A stretch of 64,000 nt of DNA. Origin: an uncultured Phascolarctobacterium sp. (GTDB taxonomy: Bacteria > Bacillota > Negativicutes > Acidaminococcales > Acidaminococcaceae). The translations under genes and the position numbers were made by a program. The notes under the pieces are model-generated. The model did no database searches. It was not told the DNA's origin and worked only from the letters and a program-made list of their open reading frames with translations. Below, one piece after another: positions 52,185 through 60,679 of the stretch (position 1 is the first letter of the stretch; each line of letters starts with the position of its first letter). Location of the stretch: contig NZ_CAAGLX010000026.1 in NCBI RefSeq assembly GCF_900770955.1, positions 1 to 64,000 of the forward strand, given 5' to 3'.

Positions 52185-54431
52185 ATGAGAAATTTAAACA
52201 AAAAGAAAATAGCTTTACTCACTGCCTGCGTTGTCAGTGCAGTCGGCCATATGGCCTTTGCCGCAGAGGCAGACAATTACGATGAATACAGCGGTGCAGA
52301 TTACGTTGTTACCGCTACCAAGACACAGCTGGAGAAAAAAGAGGTGCCTGCTGCTGTTGAGGTTATTACCGAGCAGAAGATTAAAGATTTGGGTGCCTAC
52401 AGCGTACAGGATGCCTTGCGCCTGGCAGACAATATTGACGTACAGGACAACGGCATGACCGGCAATCAGGTGCAGATGCGCGGCAACAGCACTATGCACA
52501 CATTGATTCTTGTCGACGGCAAGCGTATGGCAGCAGAAAATACGCAAAGCTCCAAAAATGCCTACGAGCTGAAGCGTATCAACATTTCCGATGTTGAACG
52601 TATCGAAATCATCCGCAGCAACGGCTCCGCCCTCTATGGCTCTGACGCTATCGGCGGCGTAATCAATATCATCACTAAAAAATCTACCACTCCCAGCATC
52701 AGCGTCAACATGCATACCGGCACGAAGGATGAAGCAACCAGCTTTATGTATTCCTCCGGCAAGCAGGGCAAGCTGAGTTTGAAAATTGGCGGCGGCATTG
52801 AAAAGGTACGCAAGCTCGACAGCGGTGTGTATAAAAACTACTCTAAAAATAAAACAACCGGTGCAGTTACTTCTACCGATGTCAGCAGCACTAACATGTA
52901 TGGCACACGTCGCTTTTTGAACACCGGCCTGAGCTATGCTTTTGATGATAACCATAGTCTTGATTTTGATATGAACTTCATGCGCGAGCAGCTCAAAAGC
53001 TTCTCTTGGAACAGCATGGGCTCCGATTACACCAATAAAGGCAGCATGGCTACTTTTATGGCAAAGCAGGCAGTTAAGTCCGCTCTTGCCAAGCAGGGGT
53101 TGACAAGCGGTACGCCGGCCTATGAGGCTATGTATAACAGAATGTATCCTGGAATGCTGGCGCAGATGCAGAAAACATTCGGCGATATGGCTATGCCGGA
53201 AAAATATCCCATGCTTTCCTCGCACTTTTATGACAACACCCGTTCCGATTACAGCTTAGGCTATAATGGCAAGGACGGTAAGCATGATTATACCTTCCGC
53301 ACCTATTTCAGTGAGCTGCGCAAGGACAACACCTCTTGGTATAAAAATCTGAACACCAATACCGATAAGTTTGTCGATTTCGACCAAAACAATTATAAGC
53401 AGCTTGTTGTCGAAGGCAAGGATTCCTACAAAATGGATGAAAATAATACCCTGACCTTTGGTGCCGAATACAAAAAGGATATTATGAACGGTACGCATCT
53501 GAAGGGCCGCGGCACTGATTTGCATGATGTAACCGTAAACGGCAAGAGCAAGGCTTCCTCTGAGGTATCCTCGGAAACCGCTGCCGTATATCTGCAGAAT
53601 GAATGGAAAATCGGCGACAAGCTGCTGCTGATTCCCGCAGTACGCATTGACCACCATGATTCCTTCGGCACGCACACCTCTCCGAAGCTGGGCGCAACCT
53701 ATAAATTAAGCGAAAATGCCCGTGTGAAGGCTAACTGGGGCAAGGGCTACCGCGCACCGACCTTATACGAACTGTATTCCCAAATGGAGAAGGTAGGCAT
53801 GGCACCGATGCCGGTAAATGTTATCGGTAACCCCGACCTGCAGCCGGAGGAAAGCACCAACTTTGACTTTGGCTTTGAGGCCGAAAAGGGCAAGGTAAGC
53901 GGCAAGGTAAGCTATTATCATAACAAGATTAAGAATATGATTGACGGCGGCGACTACGATCCCGATAAGCTGGCACAGAATATTATCTGGAGTAAATATA
54001 TCAACCGCGGTGAGGTAGAAATCGAAGGACTGGAAAGCGAAATCGGCTACAACTTTGACGAGCATTGGAGCGTAAGAGGCGTTTACAACTATCTGGATGC
54101 CAAGGATCTGGAAACCGGTGACCGCCTGGCCTACAGAGCACGCCACAACGGCCTGCTGCAGCTGACCTATACCGATGCCAAGGAAAATCCGCTGACCGTA
54201 AACCTGTATAACAGATATTACTTCAACTATCATCAGAGCAACACCGACGGCTATCAGCAGGATTATTCCTACAGCACCACCGGTCTGACTGTCAGCAAGC
54301 AGTTCAACAAAAATTACCGCGTTTATGCCGGTGTAGATAATATCTTCAATAAATCCTTCCTGTATGACACCTATCATACCTATAGCATCGACGGCCGTAC
54401 CTGGCGTGTAGGCGCAGAAATGACGTTTTGA
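52185..54431 (+). CDS. TonB-dependent outer-membrane receptor, BtuB/haem type
   Basis: The 748-residue receptor has a signal peptide ending near MAFA, a TonB box DYVVTATKT, a plug domain (EVPAAVEVITEQKI, VDGKRM, IEIIRSNGSALYGSDAIGG) and a 22-strand barrel ending in RVGAEMTF, with the terminal Phe needed for assembly. The plug is most like BtuB and haem or colicin receptors. A Met/Lys/Gly-rich insertion (about residues 275-350) may be an external loop. The ligand is not shown. It precedes its own ExbB-ExbD-TonB genes. Confidence 0.92.
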   Translation: MRNLNKKKIALLTACVVSAVGHMAFAAEADNYDEYSGADYVVTATKTQLEKKEVPAAVEVITEQKIKDLGAYSVQDALRLADNIDVQDNGMTGNQVQMRGNSTMHTLILVDGKRMAAENTQSSKNAYELKRINISDVERIEIIRSNGSALYGSDAIGGVINIITKKSTTPSISVNMHTGTKDEATSFMYSSGKQGKLSLKIGGGIEKVRKLDSGVYKNYSKNKTTGAVTSTDVSSTNMYGTRRFLNTGLSYAFDDNHSLDFDMNFMREQLKSFSWNSMGSDYTNKGSMATFMAKQAVKSALAKQGLTSGTPAYEAMYNRMYPGMLAQMQKTFGDMAMPEKYPMLSSHFYDNTRSDYSLGYNGKDGKHDYTFRTYFSELRKDNTSWYKNLNTNTDKFVDFDQNNYKQLVVEGKDSYKMDENNTLTFGAEYKKDIMNGTHLKGRGTDLHDVTVNGKSKASSEVSSETAAVYLQNEWKIGDKLLLIPAVRIDHHDSFGTHTSPKLGATYKLSENARVKANWGKGYRAPTLYELYSQMEKVGMAPMPVNVIGNPDLQPEESTNFDFGFEAEKGKVSGKVSYYHNKIKNMIDGGDYDPDKLAQNIIWSKYINRGEVEIEGLESEIGYNFDEHWSVRGVYNYLDAKDLETGDRLAYRARHNGLLQLTYTDAKENPLTVNLYNRYYFNYHQSNTDGYQQDYSYSTTGLTVSKQFNKNYRVYAGVDNIFNKSFLYDTYHTYSIDGRTWRVGAEMTF

Positions 54432-54439
54432 TAATGAAT

Positions 54440-54589
54440 ACCCTCTCCGTTCTCTGATACCCTCTCTGCCTCGCTTCGCTCGGCATCTCTCCCTGATAGG
54501 GAGAGCTTATTCGACGTTCTATCGTTCGGAGGTTCTGCGAATAAGTCTCCCCTGTAAGGGGAGATGTCAGCGAAGCTGACAGAGGGGTA
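54440..54589 (-). repeat. MITE-like palindromic element, copy C (inverted)
   Basis: Same family in opposite orientation, bounded by TACCCTCTC and CAGAGGGGTA. It lies between the receptor and exbB, so it may act on the transcript as a processing or attenuation site. Confidence 0.8.
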
Positions 54590-54632
54590 TTACCAATTAG
54601 AGAGATTCTTTCTATAACTTTGTGAGGAAAAT

Positions 54633-55253
54633 ATGCAGGCAATAACAGATTTGATAATGTACTTTCATAAGGGCGGACTGGTTATGTGGCCATTGCTCGC
54701 CTGTTCTATAACTGTGATAGCAATCGCCATTGAGCGGTTTATATATTATAAGAGCGTGGACAGCGGCGCAGCCTTTGCCACCCGCTATTGCGCTGCTGTG
54801 CGCAGCGGCGATTTTGCTGTGGCGACGGAGCTGGCGCGTAGGGGCAGCGGTCAGTGCGCGCAGATGCTTGCCGATGTAGCGGCGATTGATGGCGGTAAGG
54901 CGGAAAAGAGCGCCTTCCTCGAAAGCCGTGCCGGTATTTTTATGGCGACGCTGCGCGATAAGCTGGATTACTTGGGCATTGTCGTAACGATGGCCCCGCT
55001 TTTGGGGCTGTTGGGCACTATCGTGGGCATGATTGGCGCCTTCAGCATTTTTAATGTAGAGGCAGGTGCGCCGATAGCGATTACCGGCGGTATCGGCGAA
55101 GCGCTGATTGCAACGGCGACAGGCTTGTGCGTGGCAATTCTTTCCCTGTGCGCACATTCCTATTTTGCCCACCGTATGGACAACATGATTACGGACATGG
55201 AGCAGTGCTTCAGTGCGCTGCTGGAGGCTGAAACAAGGAGAGCAAGATCATGA
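54633..55253 (+). CDS. exbB: ExbB-like proton channel protein (MotA/TolQ/ExbB family)
   Basis: The 206-residue inner-membrane protein has the three-helix ExbB layout: an N-terminal helix (MWPLLACSITVIAIAIERF) and the paired helices LGIVVTMAPLLGLLGTIVGMI and GEALIATATGLCVAI. With ExbD it converts proton flow into energy for TonB. It overlaps exbD by ATGA. Confidence 0.94.
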   Translation: MQAITDLIMYFHKGGLVMWPLLACSITVIAIAIERFIYYKSVDSGAAFATRYCAAVRSGDFAVATELARRGSGQCAQMLADVAAIDGGKAEKSAFLESRAGIFMATLRDKLDYLGIVVTMAPLLGLLGTIVGMIGAFSIFNVEAGAPIAITGGIGEALIATATGLCVAILSLCAHSYFAHRMDNMITDMEQCFSALLEAETRRARS

Positions 55254-55657
55254 AGCTGCGAGATGTGCGTAACAGAAAAACGCCGCCGCTGATGATTATT
55301 CCGATGATCGATATTATGTTCTTCCTGCTGGTCTTTTTTATGCTGAGCACGATGTATATGATTGACCTGAAGACGATTCCGGTGAAGCTGCCGCAGGCTA
55401 AAAATGCGGCAACGGATACCACGACAACCTTCGCCGTGACGATGAAGGCCGACGGCAGTGTATATCTGGGAGATGCCAAGACGGATGCGGATGCTTTAGC
55501 GTTGCAGGCAGGACTGGAGCAGAAGAAGAACAAAAACTTCGCTGTTGTCATCCGTGCAGAAAAGGCGCTGGAGTACGGCGAGGTAATTAAGCTGGTAGAT
55601 AAGCTGAAGGGCGCAGGTGTATCACGCTTCGGCCTGGCAACGGATGGCGGTAAGTAA
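55250..55657 (+). CDS. exbD: ExbD-like biopolymer transport protein
   Basis: The 135-residue protein has one N-terminal membrane helix carrying the essential Asp (D21 in PMIDIMFFLLVFFML) and a periplasmic domain. It partners ExbB and TonB. The start overlaps exbB and the stop is two bases from the tonB-like gene. Confidence 0.93.
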   Translation: MKLRDVRNRKTPPLMIIPMIDIMFFLLVFFMLSTMYMIDLKTIPVKLPQAKNAATDTTTTFAVTMKADGSVYLGDAKTDADALALQAGLEQKKNKNFAVVIRAEKALEYGEVIKLVDKLKGAGVSRFGLATDGGK

Positions 55658-55659
55658 CA

Positions 55660-56436
55660 ATGAAGCAGATAGAAAAGCTGCAGGCTAAGGCACGTCAGCG
55701 CTTTGGCTTTTGCGGTTCACTGATAATACATTTTATATTGTTCGTCGCATTGGCGTTTTCGGGCGTTTTTGCTATGCGGCCGCCGGCTGCGGATGCTGAA
55801 ACCGTAGTTTTCTTTGACGCCGGCGGCGGAGGAGGCGGTGGCGCCGACAATGCCGAAATTACCGAGACTGATGGCGAGGAAGAGCAGGTAGAAGAGGTCG
55901 TAGAGGAAGAAACGATTACTTTGCCTGACGGCAAGATAGAGCATAAGCAGGTTGTAAAACATGTGGTGAAGCATGTGCCTGCAGGTGCGAAACGAGGTCA
56001 TGGAGCAGGCAGCGGCGGCGGACAGGGAACAGGTCATGGCACGGGCAGCGGCAGCGGTACTGGTCCCGGTAGCGGCAGCGGCAGTGGCGGCGGTCATGGT
56101 GCAGGACACGGCACGGGCGTTGGCGACGGAACCGGTAGCGGTATTGCGCGTAATCCCAAGGTTCCTCCACGCGTAGTTTCAACTGCAGCCCCTGCTTATC
56201 CGCAGGCACTGCGTGATGCGGGAATCGGCGGGCGCGTTGTTGTGCGTGGTGTTATAGGCACTGATGGGCGCGTAGAAAGCGCCGAAGTTGTACGCTCCAG
56301 CGGCAACAGCACCTTGGACAACAACGCTCTCAACGCTTTTTACAAATGGCGCTTCAGTCCCGCAAAAAATGACGCCGGACAAAAAGTACGCTGCTACTTT
56401 GTCCAAGGCTTTCCCTTTGTAATTGAATATAAATAA
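55660..56436 (+). CDS. tonB: TonB-family energy transducer with Gly/Ser/His-rich linker
   Basis: The 258-residue protein has an N-terminal membrane helix (LIIHFILFVALAFSGVF), an acidic stretch, a linker and a C-terminal TonB domain (about 170-258: AAPAYPQALRDAGIGGRVVV, FYKWRFSPA). TonB linkers are normally Pro/Lys-rich. Here residues 110-162 are almost only Gly, Ser, Thr and Ala, with four His at 114, 126, 146 and 150 and three more at 95, 101 and 105. This might give a flexible linker or bind metal or haem. It is followed after 25 bases by the NifH-like gene. Confidence 0.92.
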   Translation: MKQIEKLQAKARQRFGFCGSLIIHFILFVALAFSGVFAMRPPAADAETVVFFDAGGGGGGGADNAEITETDGEEEQVEEVVEEETITLPDGKIEHKQVVKHVVKHVPAGAKRGHGAGSGGGQGTGHGTGSGSGTGPGSGSGSGGGHGAGHGTGVGDGTGSGIARNPKVPPRVVSTAAPAYPQALRDAGIGGRVVVRGVIGTDGRVESAEVVRSSGNSTLDNNALNAFYKWRFSPAKNDAGQKVRCYFVQGFPFVIEYK

Positions 56437-56461
56437 TAATAAAACCCACAAGGAGAAAAAC

Positions 56462-57226
56462 ATGAGAAAAATAGCAATCTACGGCAAAGGCGGCATCGGT
56501 AAATCCACCACCACCTCCAACTTATCAGCAGCACTGGCATTAAAAGGCTACAAAGTAATGCAAGTAGGCTGCGACCCTAAAAGCGACAGCACCAAAAACC
56601 TCATGGAAGGAAAACGCATCCCCACAGTATTAGAACAGCTGAAAGCCAAAGGCGAAGCCTTGAAATTAGAAGACATCGTCTTTGAAGGCTTCGGCGGCGT
56701 ATTGTGCGTAGAAGCTGGCGGCCCCACCCCCGGCATCGGTTGCGCAGGTCGCGGCATCATCTCTGCCTTCGAAAAGCTGGCCGAGCTGGAAGCCTTTGAA
56801 ACCTATAAGCCTGATATCGTCATCTACGATGTCTTAGGCGACGTAGTCTGCGGCGGCTTCGCTATGCCTATTCGCGGCGGCTACGCACGTGAGGTATTCA
56901 TCGTATCCTCCGGCGAAATGATGGCCCTCTACGCAGCAAGCAACATTGCCCAGGCCATCAAAAACTTCGGCCGTCGCGGCTACGCACGCTTAAAGGGCAT
57001 CATCCTCAATGCCAAAAACATTGAGAACGAGCAGGAGCTGGTAGCTAAGGCTGCCGCAGAAATCGGTACCGAGGTTGTGCAGTACGTTCCGCGCAGTGGC
57101 GATATCCAAATCGCCGAAAATCAGGGCGGTACCGTCAGCGAATTTGTCAAGGACTCTCCGATGGTACAGGTATATAACGAATTAGCCGAGCACGTGCTGG
57201 CTATGAGCGAAGACGAAGAAGAATAG
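56462..57226 (+). CDS. NifH/BchL/CfbC-like ATP-dependent reductase component
   Basis: The 254-residue protein is the iron-protein component of a nitrogenase-superfamily enzyme. Walker A GKGGIGKST is at residues 8-16. The two Cys that bridge the 4Fe-4S cluster of the dimer are C94 in GIGCAGRG and C130 in VVCGGFAMP. The Arg97 of the Fe protein that is ADP-ribosylated in nitrogenase is present. It is shorter than NifH (about 290). It passes electrons, with ATP, to the D/K-like partner encoded next. AAGGAG lies six bases before ATG 56462. It lies directly behind tonB, an unusual setting. Confidence 0.92.
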   Translation: MRKIAIYGKGGIGKSTTTSNLSAALALKGYKVMQVGCDPKSDSTKNLMEGKRIPTVLEQLKAKGEALKLEDIVFEGFGGVLCVEAGGPTPGIGCAGRGIISAFEKLAELEAFETYKPDIVIYDVLGDVVCGGFAMPIRGGYAREVFIVSSGEMMALYAASNIAQAIKNFGRRGYARLKGIILNAKNIENEQELVAKAAAEIGTEVVQYVPRSGDIQIAENQGGTVSEFVKDSPMVQVYNELAEHVLAMSEDEEE

Positions 57227-57236
57227 GAGGCAGTAC

Positions 57237-58748
57237 ATGGGCTTAAAGGAAGATGCAATGTGGAAGATGGCTGAAAAAATGGGCATGCCCAAAAGCGCCA
57301 TCGAAGCCATTAAGGCCAAGCAGAAAAATGGTGACAAGAGCAATATGCCCGACATGGGAAAAATGATGAGCATGATGCAGGCCATGAAAGGCGACAAGAA
57401 GGACGAAATGCGTAAAATGGCCGAAAAAATGGGGATGCCGCCGCAGGCTGCAGGCATGGACGGCAACGAAATCTTAGGCCGTCTGAACCGCTTGAGCAAG
57501 GTGCAGACGATTAAGGACGTGCCCCAGCTCACGACAGCGCTGTTCCCCGGCACCCACTGTCCGCTGATGGGCGCGGCGATGGTGGCAGGCGGTATTGATG
57601 ATTGCTTGCTGGTAATCGTAGGCACAGACGAATGCAGCTATTACACCAAAAGCCTCACCATCAACGAGCGCTATGGCGGTATTGCGGGACGCTGCGTTTC
57701 CGTAGTACTCGACAGCCATGACGTGACCTTCGGCAGCACCGAAAGCATGCACAAGGCCTTCAAAGAAATAGTGGCGGAATATCAGCCGAAATGCGTGATG
57801 CTCGTCACCACCTGCGTAATTGAGGTAATCGGCGATGATTACGACGCCATTGCCGCAGAGCTGACCAAGCAATACAATATTCCGGTGATGGCGGTGCACA
57901 CCGAGCACTTTAAGTGCGAGGATCACTTCCCCGGTCTGGAGCGCGCTATCACTGCCTGCGCCGCAATGATGCAAAAGCAGGACTGCGACGGCAGCGTCAA
58001 CGTTCTGGGTCAGCGCATGGGCAACTTTGCCGATACGGAGCTGCATGCCTTTTTAGCAGCAGCAGGCGTCAAGCTGGGCGTACAGCTGCCCAGCGGCTGC
58101 ACTGCTGAGGAAATCCGCCGTGCTCCCGCAGCGAAGGTGAATATCGTCGTGCATGATATCGCACTGCCGTTGGCGCAGGCTATGCAGGAACAATACGGTA
58201 TTCCGTATGTTTACTTCAACCGCTTCGCCGCACCGGAAAAAATCCTGCAGGCCTATCAGCATCTGTTTAATTATCTGGAGCTGCCGCTGCCTGCGGAGCT
58301 TGGCGCTAAATTTGAGGAATGCAAAGAATTGGAGCAGCAGGTGCTGCCTGACGTAAAGGGCGTGCCCTATATCTACGGCAATACGCAGTATGACTGCTTC
58401 GAGCTCAACAGCTATCTGTGCAGCCTGGGGCTGGTGCCGCAGCTGATTCAGAGCAATAAGCTGAGTGAGGCTAATTTTGCGGATATCGAAAGTATTCTGA
58501 CAACCACTGATCCTTATATCTGTAAGGCAGCGAATATTGCACCGTTGCAATACGTTTATGATGTACTGCATCCGTGGTTCTACATGGGGCATGAATTCGG
58601 TGAGCGTCTGCGCCGCAAGGGCATAGCCCTGCTGCACAGCGACCCGGCAGGCAAAATGCTGGGCTTTGAATGCAGCAGCTTCATGCTGCAGGCAGTGGCG
58701 AAGGCTGTAGCCGACGCAAAAAAATTCAGAGAGGAGGCCGGCCTGTGA
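57237..58748 (+). CDS. NifD-like nitrogenase-superfamily catalytic subunit with Met-rich N-terminus
   Basis: The 503-residue protein resembles nitrogenase component 1 alpha (NifD, BchN, CfbD). Cys108 (GTHCPLMGA), Cys133 (TDECSYYT) and Cys193 (TTCVIEVIGDD) align by eye with the P-cluster Cys 62, 88 and 154 of NifD. The FeMo-cofactor ligands look replaced: VVHDIAL has Asp for Cys275, and the KMLGFE region has Leu for His442. The first 75 residues are extra, contain 17 Met, and repeat KMAEKMGMP twice. It is not a nitrogenase; a reductase of another substrate is likely. Confidence 0.88.
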   Translation: MGLKEDAMWKMAEKMGMPKSAIEAIKAKQKNGDKSNMPDMGKMMSMMQAMKGDKKDEMRKMAEKMGMPPQAAGMDGNEILGRLNRLSKVQTIKDVPQLTTALFPGTHCPLMGAAMVAGGIDDCLLVIVGTDECSYYTKSLTINERYGGIAGRCVSVVLDSHDVTFGSTESMHKAFKEIVAEYQPKCVMLVTTCVIEVIGDDYDAIAAELTKQYNIPVMAVHTEHFKCEDHFPGLERAITACAAMMQKQDCDGSVNVLGQRMGNFADTELHAFLAAAGVKLGVQLPSGCTAEEIRRAPAAKVNIVVHDIALPLAQAMQEQYGIPYVYFNRFAAPEKILQAYQHLFNYLELPLPAELGAKFEECKELEQQVLPDVKGVPYIYGNTQYDCFELNSYLCSLGLVPQLIQSNKLSEANFADIESILTTTDPYICKAANIAPLQYVYDVLHPWFYMGHEFGERLRRKGIALLHSDPAGKMLGFECSSFMLQAVAKAVADAKKFREEAGL

Positions 58749-59968
58749 GCTTAGTAAGATTTTTACCGACACCGTCGGACAGAATGGGAATAATCTGGAG
58801 CCTTTTGGCCGTACAGGGCGCCATCGTGCTGGAGTACGGTCCCGCTGGCACCACGCACTACAGCATGGGCTTGTACGGAGGCTTGGGCCTGCGCTTTCAA
58901 AACCGCATGTTCACTACGCATATGAGCGAGGATGACGTTGTTATGGGCGACGTAACACGTCTGGAGGAAGCAATTATTGAACTGGATAAAAGCTATACGC
59001 CGAAGGTTATCTTCGTCGTAGCCTCTTCCGTAACAGCTGTTATCGGAACCGATATCAAGGGCGTGTGCCGTTATATGCAAAACGAGGTCAAGGCTAAGCT
59101 TATAGCCTTTGAGCAGGGCGGCTTCCGCGGTGATTACAGCGTCGGCCTGGCGGAAACCTACAAGCTGCTGGTGCGTAATCTGCCGCAGAAGGATGCAACG
59201 CAGGAGGCAGGTGTGTACAACATCATCGGTGCCTCTGCGTGGCGTTACCGCATGGCGAGCGATATCTGGGAGGTGAAAAACCTGCTGGATGAAGCGCTGG
59301 GCCTACGCTGCAATGCCTGCCTTTGCTGCGACACGAGCGTAGACGAGCTGCAGGCTATGGGCAAGGCTCAGGTAAATATTGTGCTGGGCAACGAAGGTCT
59401 TGCTGCTGCCAAGTACCTTGAAGAAAAGTTCGGCACACCTTATGTTTATGATGTTCCCTACGGCTACAGCGGCACCGTAAGCTTTTTGGAGCAGGTAGGC
59501 GCAGCGGTTGGCAAGGCTCCGGAGCCCATGGTGCTGATGCGCATTAAAATGAAGGAAAAGGGCATGTCCATGCTCAGCATGTTTGCCATGATGGGCGGCA
59601 GCAAGCCCAGACAGGCCGCAGTTAAGGGCGATTATGACCTGGTGCAGGGTGTGAGCGCTTTTCTGGAGCAGGCAGGCATCACTGTGACGCACAAAATGTG
59701 TGCGCACAGTTTGAAGGCTATCACCGGGCCGGCGGCAGATGTAGAAGCCTACGCCGAAGAGGGCGAGTGGCTGCAGGAAATCCGTGAGCTGCACGACACG
59801 CTGCTTTTTGCAGATGATGTGGCGCTTACGCAGGCGGATGCAAGCAACATGAAGGTACTCATCAGCGCACCGTTTATGAACGGTGTGGTAGCAACACACC
59901 TGCCGTTTATGGGTGAAAAGGGTGCAGACTTCCTGCTGGAGCAGGTACAGGGATATTATCAGAAATAG
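58745..59968 (+). CDS. NifK-like nitrogenase-superfamily subunit lacking P-cluster cysteines
   Basis: The 407-residue protein has the NifK/BchB-like fold pattern. Where NifK has Cys 70, 95 and 153 it shows FLPTPSD, PAGTTHYSM and ASSVTAVIG, so none is kept. This resembles dark protochlorophyllide reductase, where one subunit gives three Cys and the other gives a non-Cys ligand; the Asp of BchB is here Thr36, with His38 nearby. Translation probably starts at GTG 58745, which overlaps the D-like stop (GTGA) and has AGGAGG seven bases upstream. The D and K products should form the heterotetramer. Confidence 0.85.
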   Translation: MSLVRFLPTPSDRMGIIWSLLAVQGAIVLEYGPAGTTHYSMGLYGGLGLRFQNRMFTTHMSEDDVVMGDVTRLEEAIIELDKSYTPKVIFVVASSVTAVIGTDIKGVCRYMQNEVKAKLIAFEQGGFRGDYSVGLAETYKLLVRNLPQKDATQEAGVYNIIGASAWRYRMASDIWEVKNLLDEALGLRCNACLCCDTSVDELQAMGKAQVNIVLGNEGLAAAKYLEEKFGTPYVYDVPYGYSGTVSFLEQVGAAVGKAPEPMVLMRIKMKEKGMSMLSMFAMMGGSKPRQAAVKGDYDLVQGVSAFLEQAGITVTHKMCAHSLKAITGPAADVEAYAEEGEWLQEIRELHDTLLFADDVALTQADASNMKVLISAPFMNGVVATHLPFMGEKGADFLLEQVQGYYQK

Positions 59969-60012
59969 TGTAGGCAAAGAAAAACAAAACGTTTTCCTGA
60001 AAGCCTCGTTGG

Positions 60013-60071
60013 TTATCTATTGCTAACCTAATAAAAGTATGTTAAAATAAAAGCAAGTTAGCTATATCTAA
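60013..60071 (+). promoter_or_regulatory. Promoter of the DUF3793-flavodoxin pair with two DtxR-like boxes
   Basis: TTGCTA (60020-60025), 17 bases, TAAAAT (60043-60048). A box TTAT-N6-CTAA (60013-60026, one mismatch) overlaps the -35, and TTAG-N6-CTAA (60058-60071) lies downstream. The arrangement copies that at 48085-48162. Confidence 0.65.
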
Positions 60072-60088
60072 CCGAGAGGGGGAGAACT

Positions 60089-60664
60089 GTGAAACTGTTT
60101 GGATTTACGTCGTTCGACGAACTCCTGGCATATAACTGTGCGCCTGTGCTGGCAGGCATTAAGCCGGCTAATATGCTTTCGCTGATGCCTGACGACGAAG
60201 AAGAAATAGATGCGCTGCTGGTGCAGTATAATGCACAGTTTGCTGAGCGGGGGATAGTGTTCCGGCGCTTGTGTGCCTGTACAAAGCGTGTACTCTTGCT
60301 GGTATATAATGAGGAGCAGCTGGCGCAGCTGCTGCGTAACTCAGGCTATCAGGCCTATCTCATTGCTGCAGGCTATGAGGCAGGGGCGTCTTTGGAAGCT
60401 TGTTTGTGCAGGCTTGAGCAACGGTTGGATACGCAAAAGAGCTTTCCGCATGAAATTGGCGTATTCTTGGGCTATCCGCTTGAGGATATCCTGGGCTTTG
60501 TGCTCAACAAGGGAACTGGCTGCAAGTATAGTGGCTATTGGAAGGTTTATGGCGATGTGCCCAAGGCACGCAGCATCTTTGCGGCCTATGAGCATTTTCG
60601 TGATATTATATTGCAAAAGCTGGCGGCTGGCATGTCGCTAAAGGTAGCTGTGGCTACATTGTAA
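60089..60664 (+). CDS. DUF3793-family protein
   Basis: The 191-residue soluble protein matches DUF3793. Its conserved core is HEIGVFLGYPLEDILGF followed by GYWKVYGD. The function is unknown. Firmicute members often sit next to flavodoxin and iron genes, as here. It starts at GTG 60089 behind GAGGGGGAG. An N-terminal region has Cys pairs (LCACTK, ACLCRLE). With the preceding boxes it belongs to the same putative iron regulon as the nitrogenase-like genes. Confidence 0.82.
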   Translation: MKLFGFTSFDELLAYNCAPVLAGIKPANMLSLMPDDEEEIDALLVQYNAQFAERGIVFRRLCACTKRVLLLVYNEEQLAQLLRNSGYQAYLIAAGYEAGASLEACLCRLEQRLDTQKSFPHEIGVFLGYPLEDILGFVLNKGTGCKYSGYWKVYGDVPKARSIFAAYEHFRDIILQKLAAGMSLKVAVATL

Positions 60665-60679
60665 GGAGGCAATTTAACT

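Noticed and set aside
56462..59968. A true nitrogenase (nifHDK)
   Set aside because: No nifB, nifE or nifN is seen, the FeMo-cofactor ligands of the D-like protein appear replaced and the K-like protein lacks P-cluster Cys.
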